Position numbers and translations under genes: made by a program | Source of the DNA: Pseudomonas sp. W4I3 | GTDB lineage: Bacteria > Pseudomonadota > Gammaproteobacteria > Pseudomonadales > Pseudomonadaceae | DNA: 64,000 nucleotides | NCBI RefSeq assembly: GCF_030816195.1 | Contig: NZ_JAUSXS010000001.1 | Location: 5,045,501-5,109,500, forward strand | Direction of reading: 5' to 3' | In this document: positions 1-8,425 of the stretch, piece by piece | How the letters are laid out: every line of letters begins with the position of its first letter | How positions within the stretch are numbered: position 1 is the first letter of the stretch | The notes under the pieces: model-generated | The model's database searches: none | What the model saw: only the letters and a program-made list of their open reading frames with translations | Told to the model about the DNA's origin: nothing

Positions 1-90
1 AACTGCGCCTTGGCCTTGTGCCAGAACGCCGAAAGAAGTAGCGGCAATAAGAGAACCAATGGCCAAGCCCAAGGTGTTTTTCAGTTTCAT
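1..90 (-). CDS. oprF: Major outer membrane porin OprF (5' end only)
   Basis: Only the first 30 codons lie in the window; the gene continues off the left edge. The start ATG is at 90 and the peptide opens MKLKNTLGLAIGSLIAATS, a signal peptide with a positively charged n-region, a hydrophobic core and cleavage near VLA|QGQ. That sequence and the position just downstream of sigX are characteristic of Pseudomonas OprF, the OmpA-like peptidoglycan-associated porin. In Pseudomonas oprF is partly transcribed by SigX, which fits the order here; no promoter was proven from the sequence. Confidence 0.93.
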   Translation of the reverse strand, partial: MKLKNTLGLAIGSLIAATSFGVLAQGQGAV

Positions 91-197
91 CCGTTAAATC
101 CCCATCTGGTGATTGTAAAGCAGTCCCACAAACCGGGGGACAACTCGGCGACAAGTCTAACAGAACTTGCCTACACGTAAGAGATATTTGCTACGCA

Positions 198-788
198 CTA
201 AGTTTCAGTCTCGCCCGCAAATTTCTCACGTAATTTATCAAGAGCACGTTTGTAACGCATCTTTGTAGCACTCAAGCCCATATGCATGATGTCAGCGATC
301 TCCTGAAATTCCAATTCTGCGACGAAACGTAGCACCAGAATTTCACGGTCAATCGGGTTCACATGCACCAGCCAGCGATCGAGTCCGCCCTTTTCCTCGG
401 GTGCCGGCGCCTTTTCTTCAGACGCTTCCTCAAGGGGGTCCAGACTCAAGGCGTCCATCAAGCGACGCTTTCGCCGTTCCTTCCGATACTGCGTGATGCA
501 CTCGTTGTACGTGATGCTGTAGAGCCAGGTCTTGAACTTCGATTTGCCCTCGAAGTTCTTGAGGCCATACAGCACCTTGAGCATCACTTCCTGACAGACA
601 TCGTCCGCATCTCTATCGTTCCCTAAATACCTTGAACAAACGTTGAACAGAGTGCGTTGATATCTGCGCATTAATTCTTCGTACGCGCGTGTTACGTGAA
701 ACAGCTCCGTGTGCGAACGCGCGACCAGCTCCTCATCAGAGAGCTCACGGGGGTCATAGCGCGTGGACAGCGTTTGGGCTTTATTCAA
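198..788 (-). CDS. sigX: ECF sigma factor SigX
   Basis: Extracytoplasmic-function sigma factor controlling oprF and membrane fluidity/fatty-acid genes in Pseudomonas. Sigma region 2 is seen around YQRTLFNVCSRYLGNDRDADD and FKTWLYSITYNECITQYRKE, and region 4 around ILVLRFVAELEFQEIADIM with a helix-turn-helix. I chose a TTG start at 788 (LNKAQTLSTRY...) because it gives the family's usual 196 residues; an upstream in-frame ATG at 827 would add 13 residues that do not look like the family, and neither start has a strong Shine-Dalgarno. It lies between cmpX and oprF, the conserved arrangement. No anti-sigma factor gene is adjacent, as is usual for SigX. Confidence 0.93.
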   Translation of the reverse strand: MNKAQTLSTRYDPRELSDEELVARSHTELFHVTRAYEELMRRYQRTLFNVCSRYLGNDRDADDVCQEVMLKVLYGLKNFEGKSKFKTWLYSITYNECITQYRKERRKRRLMDALSLDPLEEASEEKAPAPEEKGGLDRWLVHVNPIDREILVLRFVAELEFQEIADIMHMGLSATKMRYKRALDKLREKFAGETET

Positions 789-875
789 AACAAGTCGTGC
801 CGGCAGTCGGGTCAATGTCCGCTGCAACCCGGTAAGCCGGGTTTGCGGCGGCGTACATTAGCAGGGTTTGCCGGA

Positions 876-1701
876 TTAGCGGCTACTGACCTGCTGCTCC
901 AGGAGAATCCGGTTCGACAGCGACACCAGCTCTCCCTCATCGGTCAGCACCGTCGTCTTGACTGTGCCGATCTCCTCGATTTGCCCTTCGACCTCGCCCA
1001 CACGCACCTGTTGCCCAACCTGATACAACTCACGCACATAGATTCCCGCAAGAATCTGACCGGCAATTTCCCGGCTTCCGAGGCCCATGGCCAATGCAAC
1101 GGCCAGACCAACGGTAATCAAAACGATCACGATAACGTGGTTCAGCAGGTCAGTCTTGACCTCCAACTGGCTGATCGCGACCGAAATACTGATGATGATC
1201 ACCAGTCCCTGGGCAATTCGCCCCAGGCCTGCCGCATAGTCCAGCCCGACGCCTTCGGCGGCTCCGCGCACCAGGCCATTGGCCAATTGCGCGAGCAAAA
1301 CACCTACCAGCAACACCAGCGCGCCGCCGAAAACCTTCGGCAAATACAGTGCCAGCATGTCGAGCGTAGCTGAAACTCGCTCAAGTCCAAGGGACTGAGC
1401 CGCAGAAACCAGAAAAATAAGTAGAACGAACCAATAGACGATCTTGCCGACCAGCGTAGAAATCGGCACTTGCAAACCCTGCGCGCCCCAGCAGCTTGGT
1501 CAGGCCGGTGCCGGCCATCAGGCGATCGAGCCCGAGTTTGGCGAGCAATTTGGACAGCAGGGTGTCGAGCAGCTTGGCCACGACAAAGCCGAGCAATACC
1601 AGGACCAGGGCACCAAACAGGTTGGGAATGAAATTCGCCACCTTGGTCCACAATGCGGTCATTGCGGTGACCAGGCTCTGGGTCCAGAGATCAAGTTCCA
1701 T
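876..1701 (-). pseudogene. cmpX: Mechanosensitive channel family protein CmpX, split by a one-base frameshift
   Basis: Cytoplasmic-membrane MscS-type protein of the sigX locus. The first part (ATG at 1701, MELDLWTQSLVTAMTAL...LLGRAG) and the second part (GLQVPISTLVGKIVYW...LLEQQVSSR) are in different frames. They would join into exactly 274 residues, the family length, if one base were removed from the AAA or CCC run at 1474-1479. The N-terminal part has hydrophobic segments and the C-terminal part carries the Gly/Ala-rich TM3-like helix (VGLAVALAMGLGSREIAGQ) and a beta domain. Everything outside the junction looks intact, so a sequencing error or a very recent mutation is more likely than old decay. 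It is tightly coupled to crfX upstream. Confidence 0.85.
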
Positions 1702-1703
1702 AT

Positions 1704-1949
1704 TCAATCAGCCTTATCAGCAGTGCGAGCAAGAGGTTTTCTACGGGAAACCGGCGATACATGGGCCGAACCGTTGTTCAGGGCCATCATCAACGCCGGG
1801 ACCCAGCGCCCGAGCAGGCCGAACAGGTCACCCGCCCCAACCTGACGGTTGGCGGTTTTCAGTACGCGGCCCAGGCAAGCGTCGTCATCACGGTTGGATG
1901 GCGAAGCATTGAGCATGTCACGCAAAGACTGTTCGAACGGATCGTGCAT
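1704..1949 (-). CDS. crfX: CrfX-like small protein of the sigX locus
   Basis: Small protein of 81 residues starting MHDPFEQSLRDMLNAS. The ATG at 1949 is chosen because a clear GAGAGG Shine-Dalgarno lies 5 nt upstream; an in-frame extension of five residues is possible but has no such site. Its end is two bases before the cmpX start, so the two are co-transcribed. The order crfX-cmpX-sigX-oprF is the conserved Pseudomonas arrangement and is the main ground for the name. Near the middle there is a weakly hydrophobic segment (LFGLLGRWVPALMMAL). Its molecular role is not evident from the sequence. Confidence 0.8.
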   Translation of the reverse strand: MHDPFEQSLRDMLNASPSNRDDDACLGRVLKTANRQVGAGDLFGLLGRWVPALMMALNNGSAHVSPVSRRKPLARTADKAD

Positions 1950-2035
1950 AGAGACCTCTCGCAAGTGATTTAAAAGACGAGGGTAAATTTCATCGGGTCA
2001 CATCGACCCTTTCCTACGTTCAGCTCATATTCAGT

Positions 2036-3031
2036 TCAAACCCAGCGTAATCGCCGAAATAGCCACCATTGCCCCAGGGCTACCGAGACCATCAGCAGGC
2101 AGGCAATCACGAATCCGTAGGGGCTGTTGGAAAACGGTATTCCCCCCACGTTGATGCCCAGCAAGCCAGTCAGAAAACTCATCGGCAAGAAGATGCCGGT
2201 GATGATCCCGAAGCGGTACATCGTGCGGTTCATGCGTAGGCTCAGGCGCCGGTCTTCGGCCTCAAGCACAAGCCCCACGCGCTCCCGAGCCAATTCGAGT
2301 TCTTCCAGGTAACGGGTCAGGCTGTTGTGCAACTCGTTCCAATAGTCAGCGTCGTCATCACAGAACCACGCCAACTTGATGCGCGTCAGCTGCGCAAAAA
2401 TATCCCGTTGCGGTGCCAGAAAACGCTTGAGCCCAGCCGCTCGACGACGGATCTGCAAGACACTGCCATGCTCAGGGGTATACCGTTCGTCGGCGTCGAG
2501 TTTTTCTTCTTCGGAATCGACGATTTCAGACAGCCCGGTGACCAGATCCTGCACTTTGTTGGTCAGGTACTGCGCCATATAAAGGATGAGTTCAGACGCG
2601 GTTCTGGGGCCTTTACCCTCAGCCAACTGCACCAGCAGCTCATCGGTGGCACGTAACGGGCGCAAACGCAGGGAGATCACACGATTGGCCGCTGCGAATA
2701 TGCGTACCGAAACCATGTCTTCCGGTTCCGCGCCGGGATTGAGATTGATCCCGCGCAGAAACAGCAGCAGTTCGGCATCCGGCAACGGCAACAGCCGCGG
2801 GCGGGTATTTTCTTCCAGCAGCAGGTCGCAGGCAAATTCGCTCAAACCGCTGGATGTGCGCAGCCAGGTCTGGGTTTGCGGATGGCTGCGGTCCCAATGC
2901 AGCCACAGGCTTTCCTGGGGTTGCATCTGCAACTCGTCAAGCTCAGTCCGGGCAATCGAACGCGCACCGCCTTTACCGTCCAGCACCAGGGCATGCACCA
3001 GCCCCCATTGCGCGTTCTCTTCCTCGAACAT
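2036..3031 (-). CDS. ZntB/CorA-family divalent-cation transporter
   Basis: Inner-membrane metal transporter of the CorA superfamily. The long N-terminal cytoplasmic domain is charged and helical (residues 1 to about 265), followed by two C-terminal transmembrane helices, ITGIFLPMSFLTGLLG and GFVIACLLMVSVALG. Between them is the family signature GIN (LLGINVGGIP), in the variant GxN loop typical of ZntB-like zinc transporters rather than CorA's GMN-F. I start at ATG 3031, which follows AGGGGTGAGG; a GTG two codons earlier is possible. Length (331 aa) fits ZntB. It stands alone between crfX and rraA, same strand. Zn2+ as substrate is inferred from the subfamily, not proven. Confidence 0.85.
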   Translation of the reverse strand: MFEEENAQWGLVHALVLDGKGGARSIARTELDELQMQPQESLWLHWDRSHPQTQTWLRTSSGLSEFACDLLLEENTRPRLLPLPDAELLLFLRGINLNPGAEPEDMVSVRIFAAANRVISLRLRPLRATDELLVQLAEGKGPRTASELILYMAQYLTNKVQDLVTGLSEIVDSEEEKLDADERYTPEHGSVLQIRRRAAGLKRFLAPQRDIFAQLTRIKLAWFCDDDADYWNELHNSLTRYLEELELARERVGLVLEAEDRRLSLRMNRTMYRFGIITGIFLPMSFLTGLLGINVGGIPFSNSPYGFVIACLLMVSVALGQWWLFRRLRWV

Positions 3032-3056
3032 CCTCACCCCTTTCGGCTACCGCGGT

Positions 3057-3548
3057 TTATTCAGGCATTTTCAATGGGCTGGGCGAGACGATTACACCGT
3101 TGTTATCGGCATACACGTACTCGCCCGGGCGGAACGTCACACCTGCAAAAGTGACCACCACGTTCAGGTCACCCAGACCGCGCTTGTCGGTTTTCATCGG
3201 GTGGGAAGCCAGGGCCTGCACACCCAGGTCGGTCTGAGCAATGACATCGACATCGCGGATGCAACCGTAGATCACCATGCCTTCCCAGCCGTTCTTCGCG
3301 GCTTTCTCGGCGATCAGGTCGCCCAGCAGCGCACGCCGCAGCGAACCCCCGCCATCGACCACTAATACCTTGCCCGCGCCCGGCTGTTCGGCTTGCTGCT
3401 TGACCAGCGAGTTATCCTCGAAGCATTTGATGGTGACGATTTCGCCGCCGAAGGAGTCTCGGCCACCGAAGTTGCTGAACATCGGCTCAACCACCTGTAC
3501 CAGTTCCGGGTACGCATCGCACAGGTCGGGGGTCACGTAATGGTTCAT
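3057..3548 (-). CDS. rraA: Ribonuclease E activity regulator RraA
   Basis: Trimeric cytosolic protein that binds the RNase E C-terminal region and inhibits RNA decay in gamma-proteobacteria. The 163-residue product has the RraA-like fold signatures GKVLVVDGGGSLRRALLGD and GWEGMVIYGCIRDVD. The start ATG 3548 is supported by AGGAG 7 nt upstream; a longer frame beginning 12 codons earlier lacks a site. It is a lone gene. Homologues in some bacteria are class II aldolases (HMG/oxaloacetate), so the alternative annotation is an aldolase-like protein, but length and sequence match RraA well. Confidence 0.9.
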   Translation of the reverse strand: MNHYVTPDLCDAYPELVQVVEPMFSNFGGRDSFGGEIVTIKCFEDNSLVKQQAEQPGAGKVLVVDGGGSLRRALLGDLIAEKAAKNGWEGMVIYGCIRDVDVIAQTDLGVQALASHPMKTDKRGLGDLNVVVTFAGVTFRPGEYVYADNNGVIVSPSPLKMPE

Positions 3549-3777
3549 CGAGAAACTCCTGTCGTCAAAGAAGAGGTCGAACATCCCACGGTGTACATCA
3601 GAAAACGTCTTGCTACCGGCATTGTTTAAAGGCTGGGCCAGTGGCGGCGGCCATGATCAGACTCACACCAGCGTAACGCAACAGCCGTTAAGCGACTGAA
3701 TATGACCAGAAGCGCCCGAGGCGTCATATCTTAGCCGCAACCACTTCAGAGTGAAACGCCCTCTGCAGAGCGCCTCG

Positions 3778-4767
3778 CTAAACTTCAGCGACCGCCTCAG
3801 GCCGAGTGCCGAACAAAGGTGTCAGCGGGTCTTTCAACCAACGTTCCACCAATGGCCACACTTGAGCCTGTGCGGCTTTGCTGACCAGCATTTGTACATG
3901 TCCGAAGTCATCGGTAAACCCCTGCCGACGCCCCAGGCACAGGTACTGGCGGTGCTCGCTGCCGACTTGCTCGAACAACTTGCGACACGCCCAGTCCGGG
4001 TCTTGCTGATCGCCCGCCGCGCTGACCGCCAATAATGGCACGTCGACTTCTGCCAGACCTTTCCACCAATCGCACTCGGCATCGCCAAAGCGGCCGAACA
4101 GGCCATTCCAACGCATCGCTTCGATCATCACACCGGCCGGCTCGTCCTCGGGGCCACGCTTGAAGCGTGGGCCGGACAGCTGACCTAGGCGCTTGAGAAT
4201 AAATCGACCGCCCCACTCCACCGGTGGCAGTTTCAACGGCCAATGGGTGCGGCTGACCTGACATCCGAACAGCGCCACCGACGCCACTGACTGCGCGTTC
4301 AGATGTCGCCCACCCAGCGCTGCAGCCAGCGTCGTGGCGCCAAGGGAATGGCCGATCCAATGCGCAACCTGTCCGCTTTGCTCACGGACAAACGCGCCAA
4401 TGGCTGGTAAATCGTAGCGTGCGTAATGGGCGACACGGTTGCGGGCGTAGTCATGGTTGCGCTTGGACAAGCCATGACCGCGCATTTCCGGGATCCAGAC
4501 ATCAAATCCCCGGCGTGCCAGGTGAGCCCCCAGCCCGATGCCCTTGGGCGAATACCAAAAGCGTCGATTGGAAAAACTGCCGTGCAGGAAAATAACCGGC
4601 GTGCCCCGGTTTTCCGGGCCATCGGCCAGGCCCAGCCGGGTAACCGCCAACTCGACGGTGCCGTCGGGGCTGTTACCGGGTTTGAGGCGGTACACATCTT
4701 CACTCAGGTCGCCACGACGTTCAGCGCTGATCAGGGCGACAGGAAACAGGTTGCTGCTGCTTTGCAT
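3778..4767 (-). CDS. Alpha/beta-fold hydrolase
   Basis: Soluble serine hydrolase of unknown substrate, 329 aa. The oxyanion strand VIFLHGSFSNRRFW, the nucleophile elbow GHSLG (WIGHSLGATTLAAAL) and the late acid/histidine region (SAAGDQQD ... DDFGHVQM) are all visible, so the Ser-Asp-His triad appears complete. The start is taken at ATG 4767 (MQSSSNLFPVALIS); the frame extends five codons further but that extension begins at a TTG. It lies between ppsA and rraA on the same strand, separated from ppsA by a terminator-like hairpin. The overall form (segmented cap, C-terminal HVQML) resembles esterases or lipases found next to ppsA in other Pseudomonas. Confidence 0.85.
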   Translation of the reverse strand: MQSSSNLFPVALISAERRGDLSEDVYRLKPGNSPDGTVELAVTRLGLADGPENRGTPVIFLHGSFSNRRFWYSPKGIGLGAHLARRGFDVWIPEMRGHGLSKRNHDYARNRVAHYARYDLPAIGAFVREQSGQVAHWIGHSLGATTLAAALGGRHLNAQSVASVALFGCQVSRTHWPLKLPPVEWGGRFILKRLGQLSGPRFKRGPEDEPAGVMIEAMRWNGLFGRFGDAECDWWKGLAEVDVPLLAVSAAGDQQDPDWACRKLFEQVGSEHRQYLCLGRRQGFTDDFGHVQMLVSKAAQAQVWPLVERWLKDPLTPLFGTRPEAVAEV

Positions 4768-4826
4768 AAGGTTCTTGCACAAAAAAGGGCGGCGTCCGGT
4801 AGGAGTTCCGCCCTGTACAGATAAGA

Positions 4827-4862
4827 ATGCCGGTCACCCTCAAGGAGTGACCGGCACTTTTG
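4827..4862 (-). terminator. Rho-independent terminator after ppsA
   Basis: A nine-base perfect stem GCCGGTCAC (4829-4837) / GTGACCGGC (4847-4855) with a nine-base loop follows the ppsA stop codon. The base after the stem on the minus strand is only moderately T-rich (ATTCTTA), while the plus strand has ACTTTT, so it could act in both directions. Confidence 0.7.
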
Positions 4863-4873
4863 ACGTAGCGACG

Positions 4874-7249
4874 TTAAGCCGACGCTTGGCCTTCGGCGAG
4901 GAAGAACCAGGTTTCAAGCACGGAATCGGGGTTCAGCGAAACGCTTTCGATACCCTGCTCCATCAGCCATTTAGCCAGGTCCGGGTGATCGGAAGGGCCT
5001 TGGCCACAGATACCGATGTACTTGCCGGCCTTGTTGCAGGCCTGGATGGCGTTGGCCAGCAGTTTCTTGACCGCAGGATTTCGCTCGTCGAACAGGTGGG
5101 CAATGATCCCGGAGTCGCGGTCCAGGCCCAAGGTCAACTGGGTCAGGTCGTTGGAGCCGATGGAGAAACCATCGAAGAATTCCAGGAACTCTTCGGCCAG
5201 GATGGCGTTGGACGGCAATTCACACATCATGATGACCCGCAGGCCGTTCTCGCCGCGCGTCAAACCGTTTTCAGCGAGCAGGTCGACGACCTGGCTCGCC
5301 TCACCCAGGGTACGCACGAACGGCACCATGATTTCGACGTTGGTCAGCCCCATCTCGTTGCGCACGCGCTTGAGGGCGCGGCATTCGAGTTCGAAGCAAT
5401 CACGGAACGCTTCGCTGATGTAACGCGAGGCGCCACGGAAACCCAGCATCGGGTTCTCTTCTTCCGGCTCGTAGAGCTTGCCGCCGATCAGGTTGGCGTA
5501 TTCATTGGACTTGAAGTCCGACAGCCGCACGATGACCTTTTTCGGGTAGAACGCTGCCGCCAGGGTGCTGATGCCTTCCACCAGCTTCTCGACATAGAAG
5601 CCCACCGGGTCGTTGTAGCCGGCGATGCGCTTGTCGACGCTTTCCTTGATGTCCAGCGGCAGGCCGTCGTAATTCAACAGGGCCTTGGGGTGCACGCCGA
5701 TCATGCGATTGATGATGAATTCCAGGCGGGCCAGGCCCACACCAGCGTTCGGCAACTGCGCGAAGTCGAACGCGCGGTCCGGGTTGCCGACGTTCATCAT
5801 GATCTTGAACGGCAGGTCCGGCATGGCGTCGATGGAGTTCTGCTTGATGTCGAAGCCCAGCTCGCCTTCGAAGATGAACCCGGTGTCGCCTTCGGCGCAG
5901 GAAACGGTCACACCCTGGCCGTCTTTCAACAACTGCGTGGCGTTGCCGCAACCGACGACCGCCGGAATCCCCAGCTCACGGGCGATGATCGCCGCGTGGC
6001 ACGTACGCCCGCCACGGTTGGTAACGATGGCGCTGGCGCGCTTCATCACCGGTTCCCAGTCCGGGTCGGTCATGTCGGAAACCAGCACGTCACCTGGCTG
6101 GACTTTGTCCATTTCGGACACGTCCTTGATGATGCGTACCTTGCCCGCGCCGATGCGCTGGCCGATGGCCCGGCCTTCCACCAGCACAGTGCCGGTTTCC
6201 TTGAGCAGGTAACGCTCCATGACGTTGGCCGAGGTGCGGCTCTTCACGGTTTCGGGGCGGGCCTGCACGATGTACAGCTTGCCGTCGTCACCGTCCTTGG
6301 CCCACTCGATGTCCATCGGGCACTTGTAGTGCTTCTCGATGATCATCGCTTGTTTGGCCAATTCGCTGACTTCAGCGTCGGTCAGGCAGAAACGCGCGCG
6401 TTCGGCCTTGTCGACCTCAACGGTCTTGACGGAACGACCGGCCTTGGCCTCGTCACCGTAGATCATCTTGATTGCCTTGCTGCCCAGGTTACGGCGCAGG
6501 ATGGCCGGGCGGCCGGCTTCAAGGGTGTGCTTGTGCACGTAGAACTCATCCGGGTTCACCGCGCCTTGTACGACGGTTTCGCCCAGGCCGTAGGCGCCAG
6601 TGATAAACACCACGTCACGAAAGCCCGATTCGGTATCGAGGGTGAACATCACGCCGGCGGTGCCGGTTTCCGAACGCACCATGCGCTGCACACCGGCAGA
6701 CAAGGCCACCAGCTTGTGGTCGAAACCCTGGTGCACACGGTAGGAAATGGCGCGATCGTTGAACAGCGAGGCAAACACTTCCTTGGCCGCGCGGATCACG
6801 TTTTCCACGCCGCGGATATTAAGGAAGGTCTCTTGTTGGCCGGCGAAAGAGGCATCCGGCAAGTCTTCGGCGGTGGCCGAGGAGCGCACGGCGACGGCCA
6901 TATCCGGGTTACCGGCGGACAACGTGGCGAAGGCGGTGCGGATTTCTTCGTTGAGCTTCTCGGGGAACTCGGCTTCCATGATCCATTGACGGATCTGGGC
7001 ACCGGTCCGGGCCAGGGCATTGACGTCATCGACGTCCAGGGCGTCCAGCGCGGCGTGGATCTGGGCGTTGAGGCCGCTCAGCTCGAGGAAGTCGCGGTAA
7101 GCCTGGGCCGTGGTGGCAAAACCACCCGGCACCGAAACACCAGCGCCTGCAAGATTACTGATCATCTCGCCGAGGGATGCGTTCTTGCCCCCCACATGCT
7201 CTACATCATGGACGCCGAGCTTATCGAGGGAAACTACGTACTCTACCAA
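4874..7249 (-). CDS. ppsA: Phosphoenolpyruvate synthase
   Basis: Converts pyruvate, ATP and water to PEP, AMP and phosphate for gluconeogenesis; cytosolic, 791 aa, the usual length. Domains in order: N-terminal ATP-grasp nucleotide-binding domain (GGKNASLGEM, VRSSATAEDLPDASFAGQQE), central swivelling phosphohistidine domain with the catalytic histidine in GGRTCHAAIIAREL, and the C-terminal PEP/pyruvate barrel with the catalytic cysteine in ICGQGPSDHP. Translation begins at a TTG (7249) preceded by GGAGAGATCACC; no ATG fits the conserved N-terminus. The gene is divergent from ppsR, which regulates it by phosphorylation, with about 180 bp between them. Confidence 0.97.
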   Translation of the reverse strand: MVEYVVSLDKLGVHDVEHVGGKNASLGEMISNLAGAGVSVPGGFATTAQAYRDFLELSGLNAQIHAALDALDVDDVNALARTGAQIRQWIMEAEFPEKLNEEIRTAFATLSAGNPDMAVAVRSSATAEDLPDASFAGQQETFLNIRGVENVIRAAKEVFASLFNDRAISYRVHQGFDHKLVALSAGVQRMVRSETGTAGVMFTLDTESGFRDVVFITGAYGLGETVVQGAVNPDEFYVHKHTLEAGRPAILRRNLGSKAIKMIYGDEAKAGRSVKTVEVDKAERARFCLTDAEVSELAKQAMIIEKHYKCPMDIEWAKDGDDGKLYIVQARPETVKSRTSANVMERYLLKETGTVLVEGRAIGQRIGAGKVRIIKDVSEMDKVQPGDVLVSDMTDPDWEPVMKRASAIVTNRGGRTCHAAIIARELGIPAVVGCGNATQLLKDGQGVTVSCAEGDTGFIFEGELGFDIKQNSIDAMPDLPFKIMMNVGNPDRAFDFAQLPNAGVGLARLEFIINRMIGVHPKALLNYDGLPLDIKESVDKRIAGYNDPVGFYVEKLVEGISTLAAAFYPKKVIVRLSDFKSNEYANLIGGKLYEPEEENPMLGFRGASRYISEAFRDCFELECRALKRVRNEMGLTNVEIMVPFVRTLGEASQVVDLLAENGLTRGENGLRVIMMCELPSNAILAEEFLEFFDGFSIGSNDLTQLTLGLDRDSGIIAHLFDERNPAVKKLLANAIQACNKAGKYIGICGQGPSDHPDLAKWLMEQGIESVSLNPDSVLETWFFLAEGQASA

Positions 7250-7427
7250 GGTGATCTCTCCACTTTCTGTGTTGGAAAAGCTCAGGACGCGGGTTGCTCA
7301 GTAGGAGCAAACGCCAGCGCTTGTGGCCTGGACCTGGAAAATAAGTGAGAATGCGGCCCACTGCGGGACGGCAAAATCGCGCCTATCATATCCAAGATTC
7401 GCCATCAGCTTAAGGCCCAGGGCTCAA

Positions 7428-8246
7428 ATGAAACGATCTGCTTTCTTTATTTCCGATGGCACCGGCATCACGGCCGAAACACTGGGCCAGAGCCTGCTCG
7501 CGCAGTTCGAAAACATTACCTTCGCCAAATTCACGCGGCCTTATATAGACAGCGTGGATAAAGCGCGGGCCATGGTACAACAAATCAATCTGGCGGCTGA
7601 AAAAGACGGTTTTCGGCCGATCATTTTCGACACCATCGTCAATCAGGATATCCGTGAGATTCTCGCGACGTCGAATGGTTTCATGATCGACATTTTCTCG
7701 ACCTTCCTGGCGCCATTGGAACAGGAGCTGAGCGAACATTCCTCTTACTCCGTCGGAAAGTCCCACTCCATTGGTCATAACTCCAACTACATGGAGCGTA
7801 TCGAGGCGGTGAACTTCGCCCTCGACAACGATGACGGCGCCCGCACGCACTACTACGACAAGGCCGACCTGATCCTGGTCGGCGTGTCGCGCTGCGGCAA
7901 GACGCCGACCTGTCTGTACATGGCCATGCAATTCGGTATCCGCGCGGCCAACTACCCGTTGACCGAAGACGACATGGAACACCTGACGCTGCCAGCCGCC
8001 CTGCGCGCGCATTCGCACAAGCTGTTCGGCCTGACCATTGACCCGGACCGGCTCACTGCGATCCGCAATGAACGCAAGCCCAACAGCCGTTATTCCAGTT
8101 ACGCCCAGTGCGAGTTCGAAGTGCGCGAAGTGGAAAACCTGTTCCGTCGCGAGAATATTGCGCACATCAATTCCACGCATTTTTCGGTGGAAGAGATTTC
8201 GGCGAAGATTCTGGTGGAGAAAGGCGTGGAACGGCGTTTCAAATAG
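7428..8246 (+). CDS. ppsR: PEP synthase regulatory protein (bifunctional kinase/pyrophosphorylase)
   Basis: Inactivates PEP synthase by ADP-dependent phosphorylation of a threonine next to the catalytic histidine and reactivates it by Pi-dependent dephosphorylation. The 272-residue protein has the family's P-loop-like motif GVSRCGKT at residues 152-159 and the N-terminal FFISDGTGITAETLG. The start ATG 7428 follows AGG at a suitable distance; the frame is open upstream for 35 codons but the conserved product begins here. It faces ppsA across a shared control region. A REP pair lies just downstream. Confidence 0.95.
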   Translation: MKRSAFFISDGTGITAETLGQSLLAQFENITFAKFTRPYIDSVDKARAMVQQINLAAEKDGFRPIIFDTIVNQDIREILATSNGFMIDIFSTFLAPLEQELSEHSSYSVGKSHSIGHNSNYMERIEAVNFALDNDDGARTHYYDKADLILVGVSRCGKTPTCLYMAMQFGIRAANYPLTEDDMEHLTLPAALRAHSHKLFGLTIDPDRLTAIRNERKPNSRYSSYAQCEFEVREVENLFRRENIAHINSTHFSVEEISAKILVEKGVERRFK

Positions 8247-8283
8247 CCTGTGGGAGGCGTGTGCCAGCCAGCTAAGGCTCTTT

Positions 8284-8382
8284 GTAGGAGCGAGCTTGCT
8301 CGCGAAAAACTCAGGGGCCCTGCGTTTATTCAGAAAATGAACGCGTTGCCTGGACGTTTTTCGCGAGCAAGCTAGCTCCTAC
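8284..8382 (+). repeat. REP pair (REPIN), GTAGGAGCGAGC type
   Basis: Two REP sequences in inverted orientation, 8284-8305 and 8361-8382, separated by 55 bases. The first reads GTAGGAGCGAGCTTGCTCGC; the second is its complement with one change (GCTAGCTCCTAC). It lies between the convergent ends of ppsR and the MocR regulator gene. Such pairs are mobilised in trans by RAYT transposases; none is visible in this window. Confidence 0.85.
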
Positions 8383-8425
8383 AGTGGGCCACTTTTCCCA
8401 CAGGATGGCCGGTATACGTCCAGGC

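Noticed and set aside
4538..7348. 936-codon open frame opposite ppsA
   Set aside because: An antisense shadow of a high-GC gene; ppsA on the other strand is complete and well conserved.
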